A stretch of 64,000 bases of DNA from Pelotomaculum isophthalicicum JI (GCF_029478095.1 NZ_JAKOAV010000012.1:1-64000); one strand, 5' to 3'; shown: positions 41,225 through 52,069, counted from the stretch's first letter. A program made the numbers and translations. The notes: generated by a model not told the origin, from the sequence alone.

Positions 41225-42943
41225 ATGGGAGAGTATTCTTCCGGTTTTGGCAGCTTATTGACTTTTATTCAGGTCTTTTTCGCGGTGGTTATCGGCTTAT
41301 ATTTTTGGAATTTGTTAAAAAATCAGCACAGCAGCAAAAACGTATTGGAAAAGGAATCAAAAAGGGAGATGGAAAAGCTAAAAAAGCTGCGTTCTATTTC
41401 CCTGACTGAACCCCTTACTGAAAAAACTCGCCCGACCAGTTTCGAAGATATTATCGGGCAAACGGAGGGGTTGAAGTCTTTGCGCGCAGCTCTTTGCGGG
41501 CCAAATCCCCAGCATTTGATTATTTACGGGCCGCCTGGTGTCGGCAAAACCGCCGCGGCCAGACTGGTGCTGGAAGAAGCTAAAAAAAACGCCTGCTCAC
41601 CATTTAAGGAGGACGCTAAATTTATTGAAATTGACGCCACCACGGCCCGTTTTGACGAGCGGGGCATTGCCGACCCGTTGATTGGATCGGTCCACGATCC
41701 AATTTACCAGGGAGCGGGCGCGATGGGTGTCGCGGGCATTCCCCAGCCTAAACCCGGCGCTGTGACGAAGGCGCATGGAGGAATGTTGTTTATTGATGAA
41801 ATCGGCGAACTTCATCCCAATCAGATAAACAAGCTGTTAAAAGTGATGGAAGACCGCAAGGTCCTTCTGGAGAGCGCTTATTATAGCGCGGAGGACCCCA
41901 ATATACCCTCGCATATTCATGATATCTTTCAGAATGGATTGCCGGCGGACTTCAGGATGGTGGGCGCGACTACAAGGGGTCCGGAACAAATTGCGCCGGC
42001 TATCCGCTCCCGTTGTCTGGAAGTCTATTTTCGCCAGTTATTGCCCGACGAAATCGAAACGATTGCCGCTAACGCGGCTGAAAAAATTAAGATGCCTCTC
42101 AGCGCGGGAGCGCTTGAAGTGTTGAAAAAATATGCCACGAACGGACGCGAGGCTGTAAATATTATTCAAATCGCCGCGGGGTTGGTTATAACCGAAGAGC
42201 GGGGAGAGATCCGCACCGCCGATATTGAGTGGGTTGTCCAAAGCGGTCAGTACGCGCCGCGTCCCGATAAAAAAATACCTGACCATCCTCAGGTCGGGCT
42301 GGTCAATGGCCTTGCGGTGTATGGCCCGGGAATGGGGGTTCTCCTCGAAGTGGAAGCTAACGCTCTGCCCGTTGCCAGGGAACAAGGCAAGTTAACTGTT
42401 ACCGGGCTGGTGGAAGAAGAGGAGATGGGGGGAGGCGGCAAAACTATTCGCCGCAAGAGTATGGCCAGAAGTTCGGTGGAAAATGTTCTGACCGTACTGC
42501 GGCGGGCTATGGCATGTGATCCCCGCGACTATGATATCCATGTTAATTTGCCTGGAGGAGCGCCTACCGACGGGCCTTCGGCAGGTGTTACCATAGCCAC
42601 GGCTGTTTATTCGGCAATCCTTGGCCTGCCGGTGGACAACACAGTGGCTATGACCGGTGAGGTCTCTATTCGCGGCCTAGTCAAGCCGGTGGGCGGAATA
42701 GTGGCCAAGGTGGAGGCCGCCCGCCGGGCTGGAGCCAGAAAAGTGTTAATACCTGCTGAAAACTACCAGGAACTGTTCAGTGATTTTACCGGGATTGAAG
42801 TGATTCCTGTTAATCGCTTAGAAGAAGTTATGCGTGCAGCGTTAGTTACCATGCCGGTGTTGGGCAAAAAATTGGAGCGGCAGGCTACAACCCCGCCGGA
42901 AGTGTTAAGCGCTAATGGCTTCATGGCGGGACATTCATTGTAA
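41225..42943 (+). CDS. lonB: ATP-dependent protease LonB
   Basis: A 572-residue membrane-anchored Lon of the sporulation type. One N-terminal helix (about 8-28) replaces the large N-domain of LonA. AAA+ motifs are YGPPGVGKT and LFIDEIGEL. The protease domain has the catalytic Ser in PTDGPSAGVT and the Lys in PVGGIVAKVEAARRAG. In Bacillus lonB is expressed in the forespore. The ATG at 41225 follows GGAGGAG. It lies upstream of lon, the common arrangement in Firmicutes, with a terminator between. Confidence 0.94.
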   Translation: MGEYSSGFGSLLTFIQVFFAVVIGLYFWNLLKNQHSSKNVLEKESKREMEKLKKLRSISLTEPLTEKTRPTSFEDIIGQTEGLKSLRAALCGPNPQHLIIYGPPGVGKTAAARLVLEEAKKNACSPFKEDAKFIEIDATTARFDERGIADPLIGSVHDPIYQGAGAMGVAGIPQPKPGAVTKAHGGMLFIDEIGELHPNQINKLLKVMEDRKVLLESAYYSAEDPNIPSHIHDIFQNGLPADFRMVGATTRGPEQIAPAIRSRCLEVYFRQLLPDEIETIAANAAEKIKMPLSAGALEVLKKYATNGREAVNIIQIAAGLVITEERGEIRTADIEWVVQSGQYAPRPDKKIPDHPQVGLVNGLAVYGPGMGVLLEVEANALPVAREQGKLTVTGLVEEEEMGGGGKTIRRKSMARSSVENVLTVLRRAMACDPRDYDIHVNLPGGAPTDGPSAGVTIATAVYSAILGLPVDNTVAMTGEVSIRGLVKPVGGIVAKVEAARRAGARKVLIPAENYQELFSDFTGIEVIPVNRLEEVMRAALVTMPVLGKKLERQATTPPEVLSANGFMAGHSL

Positions 42944-43061
42944 CGAAATCATAAGTTGCGAAAGATATGATTGGAAACCGCAGGATTATCCTGTCTGGCC
43001 AGGCTTGCATTGATTAGCAAGAAGAAGTAAAATAATAGATAGAAGTCCAGATCTTCATAAT

Positions 43062-43095
43062 AACCCGGCATAGGCCGGGTTTATTGGTTTTCTAT
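43062..43095 (+). terminator. Intrinsic terminator between lonB and lon
   Basis: AACCCGGC pairs with GCCGGGTT (43062-43081), followed by TATTGGTTTTC. Confidence 0.8.
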
Positions 43096-43208
43096 GTAAT
43101 TATTACTATAGGGGTTTTCAAAATTTCATGTTAAAATAAACGCATATACAAGTACGTCCTAATATTATGACAACGTAAGCAACATCATTCCTAAAAGGGG
43201 GCGCAGCT

Positions 43209-45623
43209 ATGGATTCAGAAATTAAGACTTTGCCTTTACTGCCTTTAAGGGGTATCCTGGTCTTTCCCTATATGGTCATTCACCTGGATGTCGGCCGCGA
43301 GAAGTCGGTGGTTGCCATAGAGGAAGCGATGATCCACGACCGGGTTATTTTCCTTGCCACCCAGAAAGAAGCGCAGACTGACGATCCGGGGCAGGATGAT
43401 ATTTTTGATATTGGTACTGTCGCTGAAGTTAAACAACTTTTAAAACTGCCGGGCGGCACCATCCGGGTGTTGGTAGAAGGATTGGCCAGAGCTAAGGTCA
43501 AACATTTTATAACTAACGAGCCATATTTTCAGGTAGAGATTGAACAATACTCCGAAAACTTTCAAAAAAACAGTGAGATAGAAGCGCTGATGCGCAGTCT
43601 GGTTTACCAGTTTGAACAATATGTTAAACTGTCCAAGCGCATTCCGCCCGAAGCGGTTGTTTCCGTCGTTAATCTTGACGAACCCGGACGTCTGGCTGAT
43701 ATTGTCGCTTCACACCTGACATTGCGCATTGAAGATAAGCAAAGCATCCTTGAGTCTGTAAATATATCTCAACGTCTTGAAAAACTGTGCGCTATCGTGG
43801 CAAAAGAGCTGGAAATCGTTGAATTGGAGCGCAAGATTAACATTCGTGTCCGCAAACAAATGGAAAAGACCCAAAAGGAATATTATTTGCGTGAACAGTT
43901 GAAAGCGATCCAGCGCGAGCTCGGCGAAAAAGATGAACGGGTGGCCGAGAGCGAAGATCTTAGAGATAAAATCGCTCAAGCCAAGCTGCCAAAAGAAGTG
44001 GAAGAGAAAGCCATCAAAGAAGTGGAAAGGCTTGAGAAAATGCCGCCGATGGCGGCGGAAGCGGCAGTAGTGCGCAACTATTTGGACTGGCTTTTATCCT
44101 TGCCGTGGAACAAATCTACCAGAGACCGGCTTGATCTGAAAATGGCTGAAACTATTTTGGAAGAAGACCATTACGGATTAAAAACGGTAAAGGAACGTAT
44201 TTTGGAATACCTGGCAATCCGGAAGCTGGCCAAGAAAATGAAAGGCCCGATTATCTGTTTTGTTGGACCGCCAGGTGTGGGTAAAACTTCTCTTGGCCGT
44301 TCTATAGCCCGAGCCCTGGAGCGGAAATTTGTCCGCATGTCCCTGGGCGGGGTGCGCGATGAAGCTGAGATCCGGGGGCACCGCCGCACTTATGTCGGCG
44401 CCATGCCGGGGCGGATCATCCAGGGCATACGTCAGGCCGGCTCCAGGAACCCGGTGTTCCTGCTGGATGAAATTGACAAGATGAGCATGGATTTTCGCGG
44501 CGACCCGTCCGCGGCGCTGCTCGAAGTGTTGGATATGGAACAGAACAACACTTTTAGCGATCACTATATTGAATCTCCGTTCGACTTGTCCAATGTCATG
44601 TTTATCACCACGGCGAATGTGCAGCAAAACATTCCCAGACCGTTGCTGGACCGGATGGAGGTAATCTATCTGTCTGGTTACACGGAAGAGGAGAAAGTTC
44701 AGATCGCCATGCGCCATCTCTGCCCCAAGCAAGTAAAGGAACACGGATTAAGTAAAGACATGCTGAAGATTTCTGAAAATACTATTCGCAAGATTATCCG
44801 GGAATACACCAGGGAATCAGGCGTGCGGAATCTGGAAAGACAGATAGCGGCAATCTGCCGTAAGACTGCCAGGCAGATTGTCACCGACAAGACTAAAAAA
44901 GTCCTGGTGAATACGCAAAACTTAGGCCAATTTTTGGGCACGCCCCGCTTCCGTTACGGTGTGGCGGAACAGGATGACCAGGTGGGTGTGGCGACAGGCT
45001 TGGCCTGGACAGAAGTAGGCGGCGATACGCTGGCGATTGAAATCACTATTTATAAAGGAAGCGGCCGGCTTACTTTAACCGGTAAACTGGGTGACGTGAT
45101 GAAAGAATCGGCGCAAGCCGGTTACAGCTACATCCGGAGCCGGGCTGACGAACTGGGTATTAATGAGGAGTTTTACGATAAACAGGATATTCACATTCAT
45201 GTCCCCGAAGGGGCGATTCCTAAAGACGGTCCCTCGGCGGGCATTACCATGGCTACTGCCCTGGCTTCTGCCATTACCGGGCGCAAGGTGCGGCATGATG
45301 TGGCCATGACTGGTGAAATTACCTTGCGGGGCCGGGTGCTTCCGGTGGGCGGGATCAAGGAAAAGGTGCTGGCAGCCCACCGTGCCGGTATAAAAACGCT
45401 GCTTTTACCAAAAGATAATAAGAAAGACTTGGACGATATTCCTAAAAAGGTTAAAGATAAGATGAAATTTATCCTGGTGGACCACATGGACGAAGTTTTG
45501 GAGACAGCTCTTGCGGAAAAAGAATACAGAACCGAAGGGCTTGACGCTGTTCCCCCGGTGGTGTCGCCGGAAGTTTATCACCCTGCTGTAATAAGCGAGG
45601 GAGGCACCCCTGTACCGTCATGA
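43209..45623 (+). CDS. lon: ATP-dependent protease La (LonA)
   Basis: An 804-residue Lon with the N-terminal substrate-binding domain ([20 protein letters not shown]), a long coiled coil, AAA+ ([18 protein letters not shown]) and the S16 protease domain with Ser in [10 protein letters not shown] and Lys in [14 protein letters not shown]. It degrades misfolded and regulatory proteins in the cytoplasm. The ATG follows AAAAGGGGG. The engB gene overlaps its stop by four bases. Confidence 0.97.
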   Translation: MDSEIKTLPLLPLRGILVFPYMVIHLDVGREKSVVAIEEAMIHDRVIFLATQKEAQTDDPGQDDIFDIGTVAEVKQLLKLPGGTIRVLVEGLARAKVKHFITNEPYFQVEIEQYSENFQKNSEIEALMRSLVYQFEQYVKLSKRIPPEAVVSVVNLDEPGRLADIVASHLTLRIEDKQSILESVNISQRLEKLCAIVAKELEIVELERKINIRVRKQMEKTQKEYYLREQLKAIQRELGEKDERVAESEDLRDKIAQAKLPKEVEEKAIKEVERLEKMPPMAAEAAVVRNYLDWLLSLPWNKSTRDRLDLKMAETILEEDHYGLKTVKERILEYLAIRKLAKKMKGPIICFVGPPGVGKTSLGRSIARALERKFVRMSLGGVRDEAEIRGHRRTYVGAMPGRIIQGIRQAGSRNPVFLLDEIDKMSMDFRGDPSAALLEVLDMEQNNTFSDHYIESPFDLSNVMFITTANVQQNIPRPLLDRMEVIYLSGYTEEEKVQIAMRHLCPKQVKEHGLSKDMLKISENTIRKIIREYTRESGVRNLERQIAAICRKTARQIVTDKTKKVLVNTQNLGQFLGTPRFRYGVAEQDDQVGVATGLAWTEVGGDTLAIEITIYKGSGRLTLTGKLGDVMKESAQAGYSYIRSRADELGINEEFYDKQDIHIHVPEGAIPKDGPSAGITMATALASAITGRKVRHDVAMTGEITLRGRVLPVGGIKEKVLAAHRAGIKTLLLPKDNKKDLDDIPKKVKDKMKFILVDHMDEVLETALAEKEYRTEGLDAVPPVVSPEVYHPAVISEGGTPVPS

Positions 45624-46222
45624 AAATAACCAGCGCAGAATTCGTTGCCAGCGCGGTTAAAGCCGCTAATTACCCGGCCGGGGAACTTGCTGAGGTTGCC
45701 CTGGCCGGGCGTTCTAATGTGGGGAAGTCGTCCCTGCTGAATAAAGTTGTCAACAGAAAGGCGCTGGCCCGCACCAGCAATACCCCGGGACGTACCCGCC
45801 TGATAAACTTTTTCCTGATTAACGGGCAGTTTCATCTGGTGGACCTGCCGGGCTACGGGTATGCCAGGGTATCTGCCAGTGAAAGAGAAAATTGGGGTAA
45901 AATGATTGAATCCTATCTGACCGGGAGGAAAAACTTAAAGGGCATTTTACTGCTTATTGACAGCCGCCACCCGCCGACAGCCCAGGACATTCAAGTGTTC
46001 GGCTGGTTTAAGGACAACGGCATACCGGTAGCGGTTGTCGCGACAAAAGCTGATAAAATGTCGCGTTCGAAGTTGCTTCGTTCTATGCAGACAATCAGAA
46101 AGGAATTACCGCTGGCCGGGGAAGACATGTTGACGCCGTTTTCCGCGGAAACCGGCCAAGGCCGTGAAGAACTGCTGAGTATAATTGAACAATGGGTGAA
46201 TATTACTGAAAGAACATCATGA
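45620..46222 (+). CDS. engB: Ribosome-biogenesis GTPase EngB/YsxC
   Basis: A 200-residue TRAFAC GTPase: G1 [12 protein letters not shown]3 DLPGYGYA, G4 TKADK, and the switch sequence NTPGRT. It is essential for 50S subunit assembly. The ATG overlaps the lon stop (ATGA), so it is coupled to lon. Its last 20 bases overlap a convergent gene. Confidence 0.96.
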   Translation: MKITSAEFVASAVKAANYPAGELAEVALAGRSNVGKSSLLNKVVNRKALARTSNTPGRTRLINFFLINGQFHLVDLPGYGYARVSASERENWGKMIESYLTGRKNLKGILLLIDSRHPPTAQDIQVFGWFKDNGIPVAVVATKADKMSRSKLLRSMQTIRKELPLAGEDMLTPFSAETGQGREELLSIIEQWVNITERTS

Positions 46223-47297
46223 ATGATTTTCTTTTTTTCTTTTCTGTTTCCTGAACGTATATTACCGTTTCAACCGCTTGCCGGGCGAAATTAGTGACAA
46301 CGGTAGTGTCGTAAGGAACGGGCGCGGCAATTTCTCCGGCATTTTTTGCCGCTATGTTGAATCTTTCATAAGGTTCCCGTTCGACTACCGGATTATCCGC
46401 CCATATCCTTAATGTACCGTACCGTTCGATGGATTTTATCAAAACCTGCATTTCAAGATTGGAAAACGACGGATAAACCGCTCTGGCTGCTTCTTCGGCA
46501 CTGTGTTGTTTTAACCAAAGTTGGGCCTTGTATATTGCGTTTGTGAACCTTTGGATTGTTTCCGGATGAGATTCGATATATCCGGGCAAGGCGGCGTAAG
46601 CTGTAATTGTCATATCCTCCCCCGCCGCACCCACCGAGGCGACCACCTGGCCGTAACCTTTCATTTCAGCGACGGTAGCCTCTGGTTCCAGCAACTGAAG
46701 GTAATTGCCCGTTCCGGCGCGAAAAGCGCCAACGCGCAATGTTTCAGGGATGTTGTGATAAATGGTCACCTGCCTGTAGGGAAGGATGCCGGCCTTTCTA
46801 AGAACATCTTCCAGCGCAATTTCTGAACTGTCGTTATGAGGACTGCCGATAATTGTTTTGTCTTTCATATCTAGCCAACGAAAATCGGAATCGTTTTTCC
46901 TGGCTAAAAGAAAGGACCCGTCCCGGCAGGCCATGGTGGCGAAGACTATTGGAGCAGTCTTTTCTCTTCCGGGATCGTCCGGGTTGAAGATTATTTTTTG
47001 CAAGCCGCAAAGAGCCACATCTGTTCTCTGGTCGGCCAAAGCGGCGCGGATGGCCTCAGGACTGGTCGTGGTTATTTTTACATCCAGGTCTTGTTCTTTA
47101 AAAAAGCCCAAATTCAGGGCCAGGTATTGGGGCAGGAAATACGGCGACCTTACCGACTCCAATACCCGGATGGTGTGAACCTCCTGTTTCGGGGCAGGTT
47201 TTTTAAGCACACTTTTATATAAGGTTAAAACAATTAATATGATCAGGAGGATGATTACAGCAATCTTGATAGAGAATACTGGACGCAAGTTTTTCAA
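46203..47297 (-). CDS. NMT1/SsuA-type substrate-binding lipoprotein-like or anchored protein
   Basis: A 364-residue periplasmic-type binding protein held by an N-terminal membrane helix (about 10-28). The fold is that of nitrate, taurine or thiamine-precursor binders (YLALNLGFFKEQDLDVKITT, DKTIIGSPHNDSSEIALED). There is no Cys lipobox at the cleavage site. No ABC permease or ATPase gene lies beside it, so it is an orphan. It ends inside engB on the opposite strand (20-base overlap). The ligand is unknown. Confidence 0.8.
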   Translation of the reverse strand: MKNLRPVFSIKIAVIILLIILIVLTLYKSVLKKPAPKQEVHTIRVLESVRSPYFLPQYLALNLGFFKEQDLDVKITTTSPEAIRAALADQRTDVALCGLQKIIFNPDDPGREKTAPIVFATMACRDGSFLLARKNDSDFRWLDMKDKTIIGSPHNDSSEIALEDVLRKAGILPYRQVTIYHNIPETLRVGAFRAGTGNYLQLLEPEATVAEMKGYGQVVASVGAAGEDMTITAYAALPGYIESHPETIQRFTNAIYKAQLWLKQHSAEEAARAVYPSFSNLEMQVLIKSIERYGTLRIWADNPVVEREPYERFNIAAKNAGEIAAPVPYDTTVVTNFARQAVETVIYVQETEKKKRKSFMMFFQ

Positions 47298-47337
47298 CCC
47301 CCATCTTAACTTATTGTAACTACTCAGGTTACAGGAA

Positions 47338-47418
47338 TCAGTAGTCAGTATTCAGTAGTTAGAATAATAGAACGGATTATCGTCTTGAAAATATTCTGAC
47401 TCCTGAATTCTGACTACG
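47338..47418. repeat. Dispersed CAGTAGTCAG-type repeat, copy A
   Basis: GTAGTCAGTATTCAGTAGTT at the left and CTCCTGAATTCTGACTACG at the right are imperfect inverted heptamer arrays around TTATCGTCTTGAAAATATTC. The same core occurs at 59677-59735 (reversed) and 61885-62070. Confidence 0.75.
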
Positions 47419-47540
47419 TGAATAGCAATCATAAAATTTTTATTTTGGGGTAAGAGTTTTCATGCCATAAAAGCAATTAAATATTTTTTGAAGGATTTTT
47501 GCCATTCCTGGAGAAAATATGCCATGGGGTTCGAATGATT

Positions 47541-47580
47541 CCTCCTCCGCTAAACAGGTGGAGGGGTTTTTGGTTTTTTT
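47541..47580 (+). terminator. Intrinsic terminator or attenuator before valS
   Basis: CCTCCTCCGC pairs with GGTGGAGGGG (47541-47566) followed by a long T-rich run. It stands just before the valS ribosome site. The T-box sequences (AGGGTGGNACCGCG) are not present in the 300 bases upstream. Confidence 0.7.
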
Positions 47581-47606
47581 AATATGGAGGTAAGGAGAGG
47601 TGCGCT

Positions 47607-50261
47607 TTGGCTAAAGCAGATATTCCTTCCACCTACGATCCACGTTCGGTGGAAGACCGGTGGTATCCCTACTGGGAAAAGGGCGGGTTTTTTCACGCCG
47701 GGGTTAACCCGGATCAGGAGCCTTTTTGTATTGTAATGCCCCCGCCCAATGTTACAGGGCAGTTACACATGGGACACGCCCTGGATTATACTTTACAGGA
47801 CATCCTGACCAGGTGGCGGCGGATGCAGGGTTACAGTTCGCTTTGGGTGCCCGGTACGGATCACGCCGGTATCGCCACCCAGGCCAAGGTCGAAGAGCAA
47901 TTGGCGAAGGAAGGAACAAACCGGTATGAACTGGGCAGGGAAGCGTTTTTAGAACGGGCTTGGGCCTGGAAAGAGCAGTATGGCAGCCGGATCACCGCCC
48001 AATTAAGAAGACTGGGCGCCTCCTGCGACTGGCAGCGGGAACGGTTTACCATGGATGAAGGCTGCTCGGACGCAGTGCGGGAGGTCTTCATCAAACTTTT
48101 CGAGCGCGGTTTGATTTACCGCGATTACTACATTACCAACTGGTGTCCCAAATGTCACACCACCATATCCGATATCGAAGTGGAGCATATAGAAAAACCC
48201 GGGCATTTTTGGTATCTGAAATATCCTTTTAAAGACGGGGAAGGGCATGTTATTGTCGCGACAACCCGGCCTGAAACGATGCTTGGTGACACGGCCGTGG
48301 CGGTGCACCCGGATGACGAGCGCTATACCGGCTTGATTGGAAAAATGCTTGTTTTGCCCCTGGTCGGGCGGGAGATGCCGCTCATCGCCGACGAGTATGT
48401 GGACCCTTCCTTCGGCACAGGGGCGGTTAAAATCACCCCGGCCCACGATCCCAACGACTTTGAGGTGGGGCACCGGCATGGTCTGGAGCAGATCATAGTA
48501 ATTGATAAAGAGGGCAAGATGAGCGCGGAAGCGGGCCCGCGTTACCAGGGGCTGGACCGCTATGACTGCCGCAAAAAAATCGTGCGCGACCTGGAGGCGG
48601 GCGGTTACCTTCTGAAAACTGAAGACTTGTCCCATGGTGTAGGCCACTGTTACCGCTGCAACACGGTTATTGAGCCGATGCTTTCCCGCCAGTGGTTCGT
48701 AAAAATGAAACCGCTGGCTGAACAGGCTATCACCGCGGCAAAAGCGGGAGATGTCCGCTTCATCCCGGAGCGGTTCACCAAAGTGTACCTTGGCTGGATG
48801 GAAAATATCCGCGACTGGTGCATATCCCGCCAGCTTTGGTGGGGCCATCGCATACCGGTATGGTACTGCAAGGATTGTGATGAAATGATCGCGTCCAAAG
48901 AGCCGGTGTCACAGTGCCCTAAATGCGGCGGAACGGACTTAGAACAAGATCCCGATGTGCTGGATACCTGGTTTTCCTCCGCCCTGTGGCCTTTTTCAAC
49001 CTTGGGTTGGCCAAAGCAAACAATTGAACTTGCTTATTATTATCCCACCTCCGTCCTTGTGACGGGGCGTGATATTATCTTTTTCTGGGTTGCCCGGATG
49101 ATCTTCTCGGGTTTGGCCTTTATGAACGACGTCCCGTTCAGGGTAGTGTCCATTCACGGGATGGTTCTGGACGCCCTTGGGCGAAAGATGAGCAAATCCC
49201 TGGGCAACGGGGTGGACCCGATTGATGTCATCGAATCGCACGGCGCGGACAGTCTGCGTTTTATGCTGGTGACCAGCAATACCCCGGGCAATGACCTGCG
49301 TTTTAACTTTGAGAAGCTGGACGGGGCGCGTAATTTTGCCAATAAACTATGGAACGCATCAAGGTTTGTTTTGATGAACCTGGAGGATTATGAGCCGGGC
49401 GAGCGGCATGGCCAGTATACATTGGCTGACCGGTGGATCATCAGCCGTTATCAGAACCTGACAGAAGAAGTTACCCGGTTGCTTGAATCATATGAGCTGG
49501 GAGAGGCTGCCAGAGTCCTTTATGAGTTTATCTGGAACGAGTTTTGCGACTGGTATATCGAACTGGCCAAACCCAGACTTTACGGAAAAACTACCCCGCA
49601 GGACCGCTATACGGCGCAGAGTGTGTTGACAGCCGTGCTTAAAGGCACGTTGGAACTGCTCCATCCGTTTATGCCGTTTATTACTGAGGAAATATGGCAG
49701 CATTTGCCCGGCAAAGGATTGACGATAATGCGCGCGTCCTGGCCGGTTGCCAGGAAAGAACTGAGTGATCCGGAAGCGGAGCGTCAGATGGGAATGTTGA
49801 TGGAGGTAACAAAGGCTGTCAGACATATCCGCAGTGAAATGAACGTCCCGCCCGGCAAACAGGTAGAAGCCTTTCTGGAGGTTCCCCAGAACGCGTCTAG
49901 AGAAGTTTTGGAACGGGGAACAGGATATGTTCAAAGCCTGGCAAACGCAAAAGTAGCTATTTATGATGCGTTGCCGGAGAAACCGGAACAGGCTGCTCAC
50001 GCTGTAACCCGTGGCGTGGAAGTATTTGTCCCGCTAAAGGGCTTGATCGATATTGAGCAGGAAGCCGCCCGGTTGCGTAAAGAACTTGCGGGATTGGAAA
50101 AAGACCTGGCAAGGGTTAAGGGCAAGTTGAATAACCAGGGCTTTTTGAGTAAGGCGCCGGCCGACGTGATTGAGAAGGAAAGGAAAAAGGAAGATGAATT
50201 AACCGGCAAACAGACAGCCATCAGGGAGAGGTTGTCCATGCTGGTTGGGAAAAATGAATAA
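47607..50261 (+). CDS. valS: Valyl-tRNA synthetase
   Basis: An 884-residue class Ia synthetase that charges tRNA-Val. HIGH is in PPPNVTGQLHMGHALDYT, KMSKS in GRKMSKSLGNG, with the editing domain between (TTRPETMLGDTAVAVHP). The last 70 residues are the coiled coil typical of ValRS. A TTG start follows AAGGAGAGG. A terminator-like hairpin precedes it. The folC gene follows within four bases. Confidence 0.97.
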   Translation: MAKADIPSTYDPRSVEDRWYPYWEKGGFFHAGVNPDQEPFCIVMPPPNVTGQLHMGHALDYTLQDILTRWRRMQGYSSLWVPGTDHAGIATQAKVEEQLAKEGTNRYELGREAFLERAWAWKEQYGSRITAQLRRLGASCDWQRERFTMDEGCSDAVREVFIKLFERGLIYRDYYITNWCPKCHTTISDIEVEHIEKPGHFWYLKYPFKDGEGHVIVATTRPETMLGDTAVAVHPDDERYTGLIGKMLVLPLVGREMPLIADEYVDPSFGTGAVKITPAHDPNDFEVGHRHGLEQIIVIDKEGKMSAEAGPRYQGLDRYDCRKKIVRDLEAGGYLLKTEDLSHGVGHCYRCNTVIEPMLSRQWFVKMKPLAEQAITAAKAGDVRFIPERFTKVYLGWMENIRDWCISRQLWWGHRIPVWYCKDCDEMIASKEPVSQCPKCGGTDLEQDPDVLDTWFSSALWPFSTLGWPKQTIELAYYYPTSVLVTGRDIIFFWVARMIFSGLAFMNDVPFRVVSIHGMVLDALGRKMSKSLGNGVDPIDVIESHGADSLRFMLVTSNTPGNDLRFNFEKLDGARNFANKLWNASRFVLMNLEDYEPGERHGQYTLADRWIISRYQNLTEEVTRLLESYELGEAARVLYEFIWNEFCDWYIELAKPRLYGKTTPQDRYTAQSVLTAVLKGTLELLHPFMPFITEEIWQHLPGKGLTIMRASWPVARKELSDPEAERQMGMLMEVTKAVRHIRSEMNVPPGKQVEAFLEVPQNASREVLERGTGYVQSLANAKVAIYDALPEKPEQAAHAVTRGVEVFVPLKGLIDIEQEAARLRKELAGLEKDLARVKGKLNNQGFLSKAPADVIEKERKKEDELTGKQTAIRERLSMLVGKNE

Positions 50262-50264
50262 TTA

Positions 50265-51572
50265 TTGCGCCGGAGGCGGATTATTCTGGACTACAAAGAA
50301 GCGTTGGAGTACCTCGCCAACCTGACCAAATTTGGCGTTAACTTTGGTTTGGGACGTGTCGAAGAACTATTAAACCGGTTAGGCAACCCGCATAAGTCTT
50401 TAAAAATAGCGCATATCGGCGGGACAAACGGTAAAGGTTCCACTACCGCCATGCTGGCAAATATATTGCAGTCGGCCGGATACCGGGTGGGAACATTCAC
50501 TTCGCCCCACTTGCATTCCTATTGTGAGCGGTTCCGGATCAACGGTAAAAAAATCGGCGAAAGCCGGATAGCCGGTTTGATCGCGGAGCTCCAGCCGCAT
50601 TTGGAGGCAATGGTGTCGGAAGGCTTTGAACACCCTACTGAATTTGAAGTATCCACAGCCCTCGCGTTTCAATATTTCTACCGGGAAAAAGTTGATTTTC
50701 TGGTGCTTGAAGTGGGTATGGGAGGGGCAGTTGATTCTACGAATGTAATTACACCGGTACTTTCCGTCATTACCAATGTGAGCATAGACCATACGGATTA
50801 CTTGGGGAAATCGATTAGAGAAATCGCCGGGGTTAAGTCCGGTATCATTAAACCAGGTGTTCCGACAGTGACGGCGGCTGCTGGAGAGGCACTGGCAGTG
50901 CTCTCGGAGACATGCCGGGAGAGAGGCTCCCCGCTGACGCTGGCAGGACGCGACATTACCTGGAAGCATCAGTCCACATCCCTCGCCGGACAGCAGTTTT
51001 CGGTTCAGGGACGCCGGTATTTATACGAGAATCTGTGGTTGCCCCTGATTGGCAGACACCAGCAAATTAACGCTGTTTGTGCAATAGCGGCGGTGGAAAT
51101 ACTGATTGACCAGGGCTTGACAGTAAACGACAGGAACGTGCGGGACGGTCTCGCGGCCACGTGCTGGCCGGCTAGACTGGAAATTATGCGCAGGGAACCG
51201 TACGTGCTGATTGACGGGGCGCATAACTTTGCAGGCGCCCGGAGCCTTCGCCAGGCGTTGGAAGATTATTTTCCGGATAAAAAAGTTGTTCTGGTTATCG
51301 GCATGCTGGAAGACAAGGAGCGAGCCAAGGTAGTGTCGGAACTGGCCCCGGCGGCAAGGGCGGTCGTCGTGACCAGACCGGACAACCCGCGAGCCGGGAA
51401 TTGGCGGGAGATGGCCGTGGAAGCGCGTCGTTTCACCCCGGATGTTTATCTGGCGGAAGAAATCGAGGGTGCTTTAAATAAAGCGCTTTCAATAGCCGGG
51501 CCCGACGAGTTGATATGTGTCACCGGATCGTTTTATATGGTGGCGGAGGTTCGGGAATTGCTATTAAAATAA
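50265..51572 (+). CDS. folC: Folylpolyglutamate synthase/dihydrofolate synthase
   Basis: A Mur-ligase-type enzyme of up to 435 residues that joins glutamate to folates. The P-loop is GGTNGKGSTTAML; DGAHN marks the ligase domain. The start is uncertain: the TTG at 50265 precedes a GGAGGCGG that would itself suit a start near 50280-50286 at a non-standard ATT or CTG codon. It follows valS by four bases, a common clostridial order. Confidence 0.93.
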   Translation: MRRRRIILDYKEALEYLANLTKFGVNFGLGRVEELLNRLGNPHKSLKIAHIGGTNGKGSTTAMLANILQSAGYRVGTFTSPHLHSYCERFRINGKKIGESRIAGLIAELQPHLEAMVSEGFEHPTEFEVSTALAFQYFYREKVDFLVLEVGMGGAVDSTNVITPVLSVITNVSIDHTDYLGKSIREIAGVKSGIIKPGVPTVTAAAGEALAVLSETCRERGSPLTLAGRDITWKHQSTSLAGQQFSVQGRRYLYENLWLPLIGRHQQINAVCAIAAVEILIDQGLTVNDRNVRDGLAATCWPARLEIMRREPYVLIDGAHNFAGARSLRQALEDYFPDKKVVLVIGMLEDKERAKVVSELAPAARAVVVTRPDNPRAGNWREMAVEARRFTPDVYLAEEIEGALNKALSIAGPDELICVTGSFYMVAEVRELLLK

Positions 51573-51573
51573 G

Positions 51574-51648
51574 GCGGTTGGTGTCAATGAATTGCCCCTG
51601 GACAGTGTGGTGGAGATAGAAATGATTGTACAGGTAAAAGAACCTTAA
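51574..51648 (+). pseudogene. Possible RidA/YjgF C-terminal fragment
   Basis: One frame after folC reads AVGVNELPLDSVVEIEMIVQ and ends VKEP-stop. This is close to the RidA family C-terminus (AVxVxxLPxxxxVEIExIA). Nothing before it fits the family and there is no start codon, so it would be a scar. Confidence 0.4.
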
Positions 51649-51807
51649 AGAATTCGTTTAGCCTGTTGGTAAGTATCGCTTCTGCCTTGATTTACGAAAA
51701 ATAACATTTTTTTAATATTTTCGTCAAACCTTGTCATCAAATATTTAAAATGATAAACTGTTAAATAGTGCATGTGCTTGTTTCTTTAGTTAGCCGGGGG
51801 ATGTTTT

Positions 51808-52065
51808 ATGGCAAAAGGTTTTAAAAACTACAGCAATGTTTGGGTTTTAGTACTGCTCCTGCTGGTTGGCGGATTGACCGGGAGCGCTATCGGGAACGCC
51901 CTGGCCCCGTTTTTGCCCTGGTTGAAAGCTACCTCAACCATAGGTTTAAAGCCATTTACGCTGGACTTGCAGTTTTTTAACCTGACCTTTGGTTTTACTT
52001 TTGCATTAAGTCCACTAACAGCATTGGGACTTTTACTGGGTTATTTTATTTACAGGCGGGTGTGA
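51808..52065 (+). CDS. DUF4321 small membrane protein
   Basis: An 85-residue protein with two hydrophobic helices (about 12-32 and 62-82) around a short extracellular loop. The layout and the position directly before maf fit DUF4321, a family of unknown function in spore-forming Firmicutes. The ATG follows CCGGGGG. The maf frame begins right after its stop. Confidence 0.8.
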   Translation: MAKGFKNYSNVWVLVLLLLVGGLTGSAIGNALAPFLPWLKATSTIGLKPFTLDLQFFNLTFGFTFALSPLTALGLLLGYFIYRRV

Positions 52066-52069
52066 AACA

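Noticed and set aside
47298-47606. T-box riboswitch before valS
   Set aside because: The T-box core sequence and a specifier hairpin are not found; only a terminator hairpin and a dispersed repeat are visible.
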